Positions 28,288-36,439 of a stretch of DNA of 54,004 bases are shown here, one piece after another. The notes under the pieces were generated by a model. The model had not been told where the DNA came from, ran no database searches, and saw only the letters and a list, made by a program, of their open reading frames with translations. This DNA comes from Pseudomonadota bacterium (GTDB lineage Bacteria; Pseudomonadota; Alphaproteobacteria; Caulobacterales; Caulobacteraceae). The stretch lies in assembly GCA_023424215.1 (NCBI GenBank), contig JAFAEC010000152.1:1-54004 (forward strand), given 5' to 3'. Each line of letters starts with the position of its first letter. Positions within the stretch are counted from its first letter, which is position 1. The position numbers and the translations under genes were made by a program.

Positions 28288-29786
28288 CGAACAGTCTCCA
28301 CTCGGTCTCTCGGTTCCGGGGCGCGAGGCGCCGGGTAGATCAGGTCCCGCACGGCGCTCCGGGACACCTTGCCGACCGGATTGCGGGGGAGGGCCTGGAC
28401 GGCGTGCAGGGCCTTGGGCGTCCGCACCGGCCCGATCGCCTGACGCACGTGCTCGAGCAGGTCCTCGGCGTCGGCCCGGCCCGCATCGAAGGCGACCGCG
28501 ATCTCGAGCCGCTCGCCCCAGATCGGATCCTCGACCCCGAAGGCGCAGGCCTCGCGCACGGCGGGATGGCCTGCCAGCGCGGCCTCGGCCTCGGCCGGAT
28601 AGATATTGTAGCCGCCGGAGATGATCATCTCCCGCGACCGCCCGAGGATGGTCAGCCGCCCGTCGCTCTCCAGCCGGCCGAGATCGCCGGTCCGCAGCCA
28701 GCCGTCACGGCGGGCGGCGTCCGTCGCGGCGGGGTCGTCGAGATAGCGGGTCGCGGCGAGGTCGCCGCCGACCAGAATTTCGCCCTCTCCCGTCGCGGCC
28801 ACGTCGCCGTCGGCGGTCAGCACCCGCACCGGCGTGCCGGGGAAGGGATAGCCGGCGGAGTCCTGCAGCTCCGGGCGGACGACCTGGTCGGGGGTCAGGG
28901 CGGTGATCGCCATGGGCGCCTCGGTCTGGCCGTAGAGCGCGCCCAGCACGGGACCGAAGCGCTCGATCGCCTGCCGGATTCGCGCCGGCGGCATCGGCGC
29001 GGCGGACCAGGTCAGGTGACGCAGGGCCGGGAAGTCTTCGGGACCGAACGCCGCTTCCTCCATCAGCAGATAGATCAGCGTCGGCGGCATGAAGGCGACG
29101 GTGATCCGGCGCTTCAGCTCGGAGAGAATCGCCGCCCGGTCCGGACGGGCGAGCAGCACATGGGCCCCGCCGGCCGCCAGCACGGGCAGGATGTAGTGCG
29201 ACGAGCCGTGAGTCAGCGGAGCCACGGCCAGGTTCACGTCGGCCGGCTCGAACCGGTAGTAGGCTTGCATCGAGCGCAGGGCCGCGAGGGCCGAGCGACG
29301 GCTCTGCACGACGCCCTTCGGCGTTCCGGTCGAACCGCCGGTGAACTTGATCGCGAAGTCGGCGTCGGGGTCGTCGTCGATCGGCGGCGGGGCGTCGCCT
29401 CCGGCGCCGTCGATCCAGTCCTCCAGAGGAAGCATGCCGCGGTGGTCGTCGAACTGGGGCCGCGCCTCGCCGTCGGCCAGAAGCAGGTCCAGCCCCGCGC
29501 GACGGCGCAGGTCCCCGTTCAGGCTGGGCCCGTTGCGGGGATTGAGCGGAACCCAGACCGCCCCCGCCCTGAGGATCGCCAGATAGGCGGCGACGTGCCG
29601 CCAGCTGTTGCCGGCGCACAGGCCGATGCGCGACCCGGTCGCGAGCCCCCGGCGCGCCAGACTTCCAGCGAGGGCGTCGGCGAGGGCGAAGAGTTCGCCA
29701 TGACTGACCGTGCGGGGGCCATCGATCAGGGCCGGCCGGTCGGCGCGCCCTGCGGCCGCCTCGTAGATCACCGAGACCGGGTTCAC
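28284..29786 (-). CDS. AMP-dependent acyl/aryl-CoA ligase B
   Basis: The 500-residue ANL enzyme has IKFTGGSTGTPKGVVQSR (phosphate loop), LYGQTEAPMAIT (A5), WLRTGDLGRLESDGRLTILGRSREMIISGGYNIYP (A7/A8) and LPRNPVGKVSRS with the catalytic Lys. It is shorter than ligase A and differs throughout, so the two are not a recent duplication. The start is GTG 29786, overlapping the thiolase stop as GTGA. Two consecutive ligases suggest that two different acids are made and activated, for example the two halves of a cleaved alkene. Confidence 0.9.
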   Translation of the reverse strand: MNPVSVIYEAAAGRADRPALIDGPRTVSHGELFALADALAGSLARRGLATGSRIGLCAGNSWRHVAAYLAILRAGAVWVPLNPRNGPSLNGDLRRRAGLDLLLADGEARPQFDDHRGMLPLEDWIDGAGGDAPPPIDDDPDADFAIKFTGGSTGTPKGVVQSRRSALAALRSMQAYYRFEPADVNLAVAPLTHGSSHYILPVLAAGGAHVLLARPDRAAILSELKRRITVAFMPPTLIYLLMEEAAFGPEDFPALRHLTWSAAPMPPARIRQAIERFGPVLGALYGQTEAPMAITALTPDQVVRPELQDSAGYPFPGTPVRVLTADGDVAATGEGEILVGGDLAATRYLDDPAATDAARRDGWLRTGDLGRLESDGRLTILGRSREMIISGGYNIYPAEAEAALAGHPAVREACAFGVEDPIWGERLEIAVAFDAGRADAEDLLEHVRQAIGPVRTPKALHAVQALPRNPVGKVSRSAVRDLIYPAPRAPEPRDRVETVR

Positions 29787-31009
29787 GCCGCCCGCTCCAG
29801 CACGGTGACCACGGTGGCCGCCTCCTCGACCCCGAGGAAGCCGCCGCCGTTCTCGGCGACCGCGATCCGGGCGCCGGGGACCTGGGCCGCTCCTGCCTCG
29901 CCGCGCAGCTGGCGGGTCAGGTCGTGCAGCTGGACGATGCCGGTGGCCCCCACCGGATGGCCCTTGGCGACCAGGCCGCCGGAGACGTTGACCGGGGATC
30001 GACCGCCCAAAGCGAAATCGCCGCGCCGCATCCGTTCGCCGACCGTCCCCGGCTCGGCCAGGGCGAGGTTCTCGATCTGCTGGATCTCGGCGTAGCTGGT
30101 GGCGTCGTGCACCTCGGCGACGTCGACGGCCGCCGGTCCGACGCCGGCCGGGGCCCAGGCCGCCAGCGCCGCCCTCCGACCGATGTGGTAGCCCAGGTCC
30201 CCGGCCTCGCGGAGGGAGGCGCTGACGAGGGCGCAACCGCGCACCCTCGACGCGCGGGCCGCCGCGCCCAGTCGGGCCAGCCCGGCGGCGGAGCACACGA
30301 CCGCCGCCGCCGCCCCGTCGCTGACGGGGGCGCACATGGCGCGGGTGAAGGGCGACACCACCGGCTTGTCGGCCAACACTTGTTCGAGCGTCATCGGCGT
30401 CCGGTACTGCGCCAGCGGGTTCAGCGCGCCTGCAGTGTGATTTTTGGCGGCCGCATGGGCGAAGTCCTCTGCGGTTGTGCCGTGGCGGGCCATGTGAGCC
30501 CGTGCCTGGGCGGCGTAGAGGTCCATGAACAGGCTGCGGCCTTCCCCCGGCTCCTCGCCCCCGAGATCGCGGATGAAGGCCAGCATGCCGGCGCGGTCGT
30601 GGATGTCGGTTCCGCCGGCGAAGGCGGCCGCGACCCGCTCCGGCCGGTCGGGCCAGACCATCTTCTCCGCCCCCACGATCAGCGCCACGTCGCCGGCGCC
30701 GGATCGCAGCCACTGCATCGCCAGCCACAGAGCGGTGGAGCCTGAGGCGCAGGCGTTCTCGACGTTGACCACCGGGATCCCCGCCAGCCCCAGCGGACGC
30801 AGGGCGATCTGGCCCCGCACGGTGTTCTGTCCCTCCAGCATCGGCTGGCGGGTGTTCGAGAACCAGGCCGCGCCGATGTCGGCCGGCTGTGCGCCCGCGT
30901 CGACGAGCGCGCCACGCACCGCCTCGGCCGTCAGCGACTTGACGCTCTGGTCCAGCCGCTTGCCCAGTCGGGTCATGCCGACGCCGGCGATGAAGACCTC
31001 GACCGTCAT
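29783..31009 (-). CDS. thiolase-family protein (SCP-x-like)
   Basis: The 408-residue product has Cys87 in VENACASGSTALWLAMQWL, EVHDATSYAE in place of the NEAF region, and LVAKGHPVGATGIVQ with the catalytic His. The C-terminus AVAENGGGF lacks the second catalytic Cys of biosynthetic thiolases, as is normal for the SCP-x-like branch. It would cleave or form a C-C bond beta to a CoA thioester. No DUF35 partner gene is seen. ATG 31009 overlaps the aldehyde dehydrogenase stop (ATGA). Confidence 0.88.
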   Translation of the reverse strand: MTVEVFIAGVGMTRLGKRLDQSVKSLTAEAVRGALVDAGAQPADIGAAWFSNTRQPMLEGQNTVRGQIALRPLGLAGIPVVNVENACASGSTALWLAMQWLRSGAGDVALIVGAEKMVWPDRPERVAAAFAGGTDIHDRAGMLAFIRDLGGEEPGEGRSLFMDLYAAQARAHMARHGTTAEDFAHAAAKNHTAGALNPLAQYRTPMTLEQVLADKPVVSPFTRAMCAPVSDGAAAAVVCSAAGLARLGAAARASRVRGCALVSASLREAGDLGYHIGRRAALAAWAPAGVGPAAVDVAEVHDATSYAEIQQIENLALAEPGTVGERMRRGDFALGGRSPVNVSGGLVAKGHPVGATGIVQLHDLTRQLRGEAGAAQVPGARIAVAENGGGFLGVEEAATVVTVLERAA

Positions 31010-32685
31010 GCCGCCGGTCGCCGCCGCTGCACGATGCGGAAGCGCGAGGCCACGAAAGCCAGGTCCGCCAGGCAGGCGTTGCCTGCGGGGTTGAGCCCGG
31101 TGACGTGGTAGTCGCTGTAGGCCGCCGCGAAGTTGATCCACATCGCGCCGGTCAGGTTGATGGTCAGGTTGGCGCCCGCCTGCTCGTAGAGCGGCGTGGA
31201 CCGGTCGATGAAGGCTTCGTCCGTCGAATAGAGATAGGACGAGATGGAGCCGTGCTCGCGCGCCAGCCGCGTCGCCTCGGCCACCGCCGCGTCCGGTTCC
31301 ATCGCCACCACGAACAGCACCGGCCCGAAATGCTCTTCGGCGTAGAGCTCGGGGGCGGCGCCGTCGACCGCGACGACCAGCGGGGTCAGGGTGCGGGCGT
31401 TGGGGAACTGCGGATGGCTGTAGGGCGCGGCCTCGCGCAGCACCCGGGCGTGCGGCTGCTGTTCGACCGAGCCACGCACCGAGGAGACGGCGCGCAGGCT
31501 GACCGCCCCTTGGATGGCGCCCATGATCCCGGCCGCCTGGGCGGGGTCGTCGGCGATGGCGTCGATCTGGTCGACCAGCGCCCGGCCGAACTCGGCGGCC
31601 AGCTCCGGACGGACGTAGATCACCTGCGGGCTGGTGCACATCTGCGCCGAGAACAGGCAGGAGGCGCGGGCCACGGCGCGGGCGACCGGGTCGAGGTCCT
31701 CGACCGACTCGACCACGACGGTGTTCACCCCGGCCGTCTCGGTGAACAGCAGCTTGCCGGTCACCGTCCGCTCCAGATGGCCGCCGTAGCGGGGGCTGCC
31801 GGTGAAGTCGACGATTTGCACGGCCGGATGGTCCACCAGCTTCTGCGCCACCGGGTCGTCCAGCGTGTCCACCGCCAGGGTCACCAGGTTGGGATCGAAG
31901 CCGTGCGCGACCAGCACCCGCCGGCACTCGCGCACCACGATGGCCATCGGCAGGACGGCGATGGGGTGCGGCTTGACGATCACCGGATTGCCGGTCGCCA
32001 GGCTGGCGAACATGGCCGGATAGGCGTTCCAGGTCGGGAAGCTGGCGCAGCAGATGACCAAGCCGATTCCGCGCGGCACGAGCGCATAGGTCTTGTCCAA
32101 CGCGACGCGTTCGCCGCCGAACTCCCGCTCGTAGTGGCCCGACCTCGCGACCTCGCGCATCGCCTTGACCGCATAGGCCAGCGCCTCGAGGCCCCGGTCC
32201 AGCGCATTGGGCCCGGAACCGCTGAAGGCCTGGGTGTAGCTCTGGCCGGCGACGTGCATGACGGCCTGCGCCATCTCGAAATTCACGTCGTACAGCCGCA
32301 TCGCCATCTCGGCGCAGAGCGCCGCGCGGAGCTCGGGGTCGGCCGCCGCCCAGTCAGGCAGGGCCGCCTGCGCCGCGGAAACCAGGGCCTCGGGGTCGCA
32401 GACGGGGTAGGTGACGCCGAGCGGCTCCAGCGTATAGGGCGACACCTCGACGCCGGCCCGGCCGACGATCCCCGGAAGGTCCAGCTCGAACGGCCGTCCC
32501 AGCTGGGCCTCGAAGGCGGCCTTGCCGGCGGCGGGCTTGTCCGGCCCGTGGATCTTCGTCGACGGGGAGTCGCGGAAGGGGGACCATGCGCGGCGGGTCC
32601 GGATCGCATCCAGGGCCGACCCGATCAGTTCGGCGTGGCGGGCGACCACCTGTTCGCGGGCGAGGCCGGGCTGGGCGTCGTCCAT
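31006..32685 (-). CDS. PaaN-like aldehyde dehydrogenase
   Basis: The 559-residue NAD(P)-dependent aldehyde dehydrogenase has a catalytic Cys350 (QMCTSPQV), general-base Glu316 (FTETAG) and a cofactor motif near 290-298 (IVDFTGSPR). The N-terminal 130 residues and the layout match the phenylacetate-degradation PaaN type, which lacks the C-terminal hydratase domain of PaaZ. In this operon, directly below a carotenoid-oxygenase gene, the natural role is to oxidise the aldehyde released by alkene cleavage to an acid for the CoA ligases. ATG 32685 overlaps the preceding stop (TGATG). Confidence 0.9.
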   Translation of the reverse strand: MDDAQPGLAREQVVARHAELIGSALDAIRTRRAWSPFRDSPSTKIHGPDKPAAGKAAFEAQLGRPFELDLPGIVGRAGVEVSPYTLEPLGVTYPVCDPEALVSAAQAALPDWAAADPELRAALCAEMAMRLYDVNFEMAQAVMHVAGQSYTQAFSGSGPNALDRGLEALAYAVKAMREVARSGHYEREFGGERVALDKTYALVPRGIGLVICCASFPTWNAYPAMFASLATGNPVIVKPHPIAVLPMAIVVRECRRVLVAHGFDPNLVTLAVDTLDDPVAQKLVDHPAVQIVDFTGSPRYGGHLERTVTGKLLFTETAGVNTVVVESVEDLDPVARAVARASCLFSAQMCTSPQVIYVRPELAAEFGRALVDQIDAIADDPAQAAGIMGAIQGAVSLRAVSSVRGSVEQQPHARVLREAAPYSHPQFPNARTLTPLVVAVDGAAPELYAEEHFGPVLFVVAMEPDAAVAEATRLAREHGSISSYLYSTDEAFIDRSTPLYEQAGANLTINLTGAMWINFAAAYSDYHVTGLNPAGNACLADLAFVASRFRIVQRRRPAA

Positions 32686-33836
32686 CAGGCCGCTCCGGAC
32701 AGGCGTTCCACGACCATGGCGGAGCCGACGCCCTGGGCGCCGGCGGCGACCACCAGGCCGTAACGACCCTCGCAGGCGTCCAGCGCGTCCAGCAGGGACG
32801 ACAGCAGGATCGCGCCGGTCGCGCCCATCGGATGGCCCTTGGCCAGATGGCCGCCGCCGACGTTCACCTTCTCGGGGCCGACCTCGCGGTCCCGCAGGAA
32901 GGCCACGATGGTGACGGCGAAGGCCTCCATGAATTCGATGCGGTCCATCTCCGCCAGCGTCAGGCCGGCGCGGTCCAGCACCCGGTCCATCGCCGCCGTC
33001 CCGGCGGTCAGCGAGGCGGCCGGGTCGCCGCCGACCTCCACATGGGCGACGATCCGCGCCCGGGCTCCGGCCCGGTCCGCGCTGACGAGGGCGAGCCCGG
33101 CCCCGTCGGACATCGGCGGGGCATGGGCGACGGTGTGGCGGTGGTCGATCCTCCGTCCTTCGAGCGCGTCGGCGTAAGGCTCCGCCATCTCGGCGAAGGC
33201 CGGGGCCAGGCGCTGCAGCTTCTCCAGCGTGGCCGGTCGCGCGCATTCCTCGGCGTCCAGACCGTTCAGCGCGATTCGCGAGGCCATCAGCGGTCCGCCC
33301 TCGGCCGCGGCGGTGCGCGTCTGGGAGACAAGCGCCGCCCGATCCATCTCCTCGCGGGTCACGCCGATATCCTCCGCCAGCCGGTCGGCGGCGACGGCCA
33401 CCGGCACGTATCGGGCGCGGGCCGGGAAATCCGGGTCGGTGTAGTAGGCGGCGCGGTCGGCCATGAAGGGCACGCGCGACATCATCTCGACGCCGCCGGC
33501 GAGGACCGAACGGGCGCCGCCTGCGGCTGCCATGTCAGCCGCCTGGCCGATCGCGGTCAGGCCGGAGACGCAGTAGTTGTTGATCGTCCAGGCGGCCGTC
33601 TCGTCAGGAAGCCCGGCGTGCAGCTTCGACACGAGGGCGATATTGCCGCCCTGGGCTCCCGTCTGCCCGACGCAGCCGAGGATCAGCGCCTCGGCCGAGC
33701 GCACGTCGTGGCCGCGCGCCTGCAGGCCGTCGATCAGTCCGCCGATCAGCTCCTGCGGCTTCAGGGCGGCCAGGCCGCCATCGGGGCGCGCCTTGGCGCG
33801 CGGCGTGCGAACGGCGTCGTGGATATAGGCGGCCAT
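32685..33836 (-). CDS. thiolase-family protein with altered catalytic residues
   Basis: The 383-residue product looks like a classical FadA/AtoB-type thiolase at both ends of the active site: Cys89 in INNYCVSGLTA and His335 in HLAKGHPMGATGA. Two other catalytic positions deviate. The Asn of the usual NEAFA is Met (FMEAFAV, near 303-308), and the second catalytic Cys of the usual CxGGGxG is Ala (VVAAGAQGVGSAM, near 364). So it may not run standard thiolysis. It follows carotenoid oxygenase 2 by 3 bases. Confidence 0.88.
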   Translation of the reverse strand: MAAYIHDAVRTPRAKARPDGGLAALKPQELIGGLIDGLQARGHDVRSAEALILGCVGQTGAQGGNIALVSKLHAGLPDETAAWTINNYCVSGLTAIGQAADMAAAGGARSVLAGGVEMMSRVPFMADRAAYYTDPDFPARARYVPVAVAADRLAEDIGVTREEMDRAALVSQTRTAAAEGGPLMASRIALNGLDAEECARPATLEKLQRLAPAFAEMAEPYADALEGRRIDHRHTVAHAPPMSDGAGLALVSADRAGARARIVAHVEVGGDPAASLTAGTAAMDRVLDRAGLTLAEMDRIEFMEAFAVTIVAFLRDREVGPEKVNVGGGHLAKGHPMGATGAILLSSLLDALDACEGRYGLVVAAGAQGVGSAMVVERLSGAA

Positions 33837-33839
33837 GGC

Positions 33840-35309
33840 TCAGGCGCCTGCGAGCTGGTCGCCGCGCGCCCAGGTCCCGTGGAAACCGGCCGGAACCCGC
33901 GCCGGGAGCAGAACCCGCGCCACCGGGCCCGCCGCCATGTCGCGGGCGTCGATCACCTGCACCTCGGACTTCCCCGTCCCGGCGTCCGTGACGAAGGCGA
34001 TGACGTAACCGTCGTCCTCCGAGGTCGCGCCGATGCGCGGCGCGAAGGCGGGTTCCGAGCCGAACTGCGAGGGGGCGTAGTCCCAGGTGGTCGCGGCCCC
34101 CGTCTCGAGATCGTACTTGATCAGCCCCTTGAAGCGCTGCAGCTCGGTGGGGGCCATGGCCACATGGTAGGACCACTTCGTGCGCCGTCCCGTGTAGTCG
34201 AGGTTGATCACGGGGAACTCGCCGATACGGTCGTCGAGCTGGCGTTTGCGGACCTCGCCCGTGCGCATGTTCATGCGCCATTCGACCGGCACCGCGTGCA
34301 GCGCCAGCACGTTCACCATCGCCGCGTAGGGGCCGTACTCCGGGTTCGGCGGGAAGCCGTTCGGCGTCATCATGCAGGCGGTCATGACCACCTCGTCGCC
34401 GTCCTCCCACGCATTGACGACGTGGTAGATGTAGCAGCTGTCCGTCTCGAACCAGCGGATCTGGTCGCCTGAGCCGTTGCGCGGGATCACGCCGAAGCGG
34501 GCCGGCTGGTCGGCGAAATGGATGTTCCAGGTGCTGCGCCGCAGACCGCCTTCGGTGAACACCACCGGCAGGTCGTGCAGGATGACGTAATTCTCGGTCA
34601 GGCCCATGTCGTGCGGCAGGCGCGGTCCCGGCAGGTCGACACGGGCGAAATGGGTCAGCTCGTTGGTCGGGCTGACCACCCCGAAGCTCATCCATGGCTC
34701 GTACAGCGAATAGTCGAAGAAGACGAACTCGCCGGTCTTCGGATCGACCTTGGAGTGGGCCGAGACGTGGCGGGGCAGCTTGCCACCGAAGGTCTCGCCG
34801 CCGATCGTCTCCAGGGTCCGCGGATCGACCCGGACGGGCTGGCCCGAGATGTACCACAGCGCCATCAGCGAGCCGTTGTGCAGCACCACGTCGGTGTTGG
34901 CCGTGTCCTTGTAGACTCGCTCTCCGCGTGTGGAAGCCGGGTTCGCGCGTGTGGACGGCTCCATGACGCCGCCGGCGCCGCATCCCCCCTTCAGGTCCGC
35001 GAGGTGATCCGCGGAGCGGACATAGCGGTTGCGGTACTGCGCCCTGCCGTTCTCGAACCAGACCGCGTGCAGCATGCCGTCGCCGTCGAACCAGTGGTGC
35101 AGGCCCTGCGGCGCCTGCGCCGGATTGGGGCCGTTGCGATAGAAGGCGCCATGCAGGTCGGTCGGAATCTCGCCGATCACCGGCAGGTCCTCGAAGGTGG
35201 TTTCGCGGGCGACCGGCTCGTAGACGCCCTGCACGTAGGGATTGAGTGCGTTCAGGGGGCTCAGCGCACCCGTCTCGATGCGGCGGGCGAGGGCGGCGTC
35301 ATCGGCCAT
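33840..35309 (-). CDS. carotenoid-oxygenase family enzyme, copy 2
   Basis: The 489-residue Fe(II) dioxygenase has the four iron-binding histidines at His185 (SAHSKVD), His233 (LPHDMGLTENY), His296 (YHVVNAWEDGDE) and His477 (GFHGTW). FYRNGPNPAQ and HHWFDGDGMLH mark the N-terminal blade. ATG 35309 is chosen because GGGAGGA lies 6 bases before it; the frame opens at 35351 without support. It shares the layout of copy 1 but is clearly diverged (for example, FYRNGPNP versus YVRNTENQ), so the two probably take different substrates. It heads the eight-gene operon to 25170. Confidence 0.93.
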   Translation of the reverse strand: MADDAALARRIETGALSPLNALNPYVQGVYEPVARETTFEDLPVIGEIPTDLHGAFYRNGPNPAQAPQGLHHWFDGDGMLHAVWFENGRAQYRNRYVRSADHLADLKGGCGAGGVMEPSTRANPASTRGERVYKDTANTDVVLHNGSLMALWYISGQPVRVDPRTLETIGGETFGGKLPRHVSAHSKVDPKTGEFVFFDYSLYEPWMSFGVVSPTNELTHFARVDLPGPRLPHDMGLTENYVILHDLPVVFTEGGLRRSTWNIHFADQPARFGVIPRNGSGDQIRWFETDSCYIYHVVNAWEDGDEVVMTACMMTPNGFPPNPEYGPYAAMVNVLALHAVPVEWRMNMRTGEVRKRQLDDRIGEFPVINLDYTGRRTKWSYHVAMAPTELQRFKGLIKYDLETGAATTWDYAPSQFGSEPAFAPRIGATSEDDGYVIAFVTDAGTGKSEVQVIDARDMAAGPVARVLLPARVPAGFHGTWARGDQLAGA

Positions 35310-35326
35310 AGGGGTCCTCCCGGAGA

Positions 35327-35369
35327 CTTGCGAAGACAGACCATCGGACAAACGGTCCTCTTACGCAAG
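35327..35369. promoter_or_regulatory. inverted pair of regulon elements between oxygenase 2 and the HxlR regulator
   Basis: On the minus strand CTTGCGTAAGAGGACC occupies 35369-35354. On the plus strand a weaker copy, CTTGCGAAGACAGACC, occupies 35327-35342. They face each other across 11 bases. The minus copy would place TTGCGT as -35 and GATGGT as a poor -10 at 35345-35340, giving a leader of about 24 bases for the oxygenase, the same geometry as for oxygenase 1. Confidence 0.6.
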
Positions 35370-35440
35370 TCGCATTTCCGCCAGGTTGCGAGGTGACGGC
35401 TGCACAAATCAGCGTATGCAGACGGCGAGGATCGCCCGGC

Positions 35441-36376
35441 ATGAGCCAGACAGACATCCGCGCCCTGATCATGGGCAACCCGGTCGCGCGGGCGTTCGCC
35501 ATCACCGGCGACGCGTGGACCCAGTTGATCTTGCGCGAAGCCTTCTACGGCGTTCGCCGTTTCAGCGTCTGGCGCGAGCGCCTCGGCGCGCCTCGCAGCG
35601 TCCTTGCCGACCGCCTGCAGCGGCTGACCGCAGCGGGCCTTCTCGAGATGGAGCCGGTCGTCGAGGGCGGCGCCCGCATGGCCTACCGGCTGACGCCCAT
35701 GGGGCTGGACATGTTCGGCGTGGCGCTGATGCAGGGGCAGTGGGAGCGCAAATGGGCGCGCTCGCCCCTGCAGGACCGGTACGCGCTGAAGTTTTTCGAC
35801 CGGACCACGGGGGCCCAGGTCATCCCGATCGTGCTGGGGCGCGAGCACGGCCGCCCCTTCACCACCTCGGAAGTGCAGTGGAAGGTCCTCCGACCGATGC
35901 ACCCGATCGCGCCGCCGACCTCGCGTCGGCGCCGCTCGCAGCCGCTTGAGACGGACCGGCCGATCATAGACCGCTCGACCGAGATCATGGGCGATTACTG
36001 GAGCTGGGCCGTCGTCTCCGCGGCCTACTTCCGCCTGCGCCGGTTCGACGAGATTCACGCCGCCCTGGGGGTGGCGACCAACATCCTGGCGGACCGTCTG
36101 TCACGACTGGTCCTGCACGGCATCCTCGCGCGCGTGCCCTATCAGGATGCGCCGGTGCGCTACGAGTACCGTCTGACCGAGGCGGGACGCGACATGTATC
36201 CGATCGTGCTGGCCATGCACGGCTGGAGCGAGCGGTGGCTGTATCCCGGCGAGGAGCCGCACATGCGGCTGGTCGATCGCGAGACCGGCGAGTTCCTGAC
36301 TCCGGTCGTCTGCGACCTGAACACGGGCAAGCGGCTCGACGCCCGCGCCATCCGCTGGGAGATGGACAAGGCCTGA
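35441..36376 (+). CDS. tandem HxlR-type transcriptional regulator
   Basis: The 311-residue protein is an internal duplication. Residues about 14-103 and 177-266 are each HxlR winged-helix domains (DAWTQLILREAFYGVRRFSVWRERLGAPRSVLADRLQRL; YWSWAVVSAAYFRLRRFDEIHAALGVATNILADRLSRL). Each is followed by a small beta segment (KFFDRTTGAQVIPIV; RLVDRETGEFLTPVV). HxlR regulators are normally single-domain dimers; here one chain has both halves. ATG 35441 begins just before domain 1. It is divergent from oxygenase 2 and next to the inverted regulon elements, so it is the best candidate regulator of the catabolic genes. Confidence 0.85.
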   Translation: MSQTDIRALIMGNPVARAFAITGDAWTQLILREAFYGVRRFSVWRERLGAPRSVLADRLQRLTAAGLLEMEPVVEGGARMAYRLTPMGLDMFGVALMQGQWERKWARSPLQDRYALKFFDRTTGAQVIPIVLGREHGRPFTTSEVQWKVLRPMHPIAPPTSRRRRSQPLETDRPIIDRSTEIMGDYWSWAVVSAAYFRLRRFDEIHAALGVATNILADRLSRLVLHGILARVPYQDAPVRYEYRLTEAGRDMYPIVLAMHGWSERWLYPGEEPHMRLVDRETGEFLTPVVCDLNTGKRLDARAIRWEMDKA

Positions 36377-36381
36377 GCGAC

Positions 36382-36416
36382 AAGAAAAAGGCCGCCCCCG
36401 CGATGCGAGGGCGGCC
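36382..36416 (-). terminator. Rho-independent terminator of the TonB receptor gene 2
   Basis: GGCCGCCC (36390-36397) and GGGCGGCC (36409-36416) form a perfect 8-bp stem with an 11-base loop. On the minus strand the stem is followed by TTTTTCTTG. It therefore terminates minus-strand transcription coming from the receptor gene that stops at 36440. On the plus strand no T-run follows, so it could only be a weak end for the HxlR gene. Confidence 0.85.
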
Positions 36417-36439
36417 AGTCGATCAGGAGACGCTTGCGC

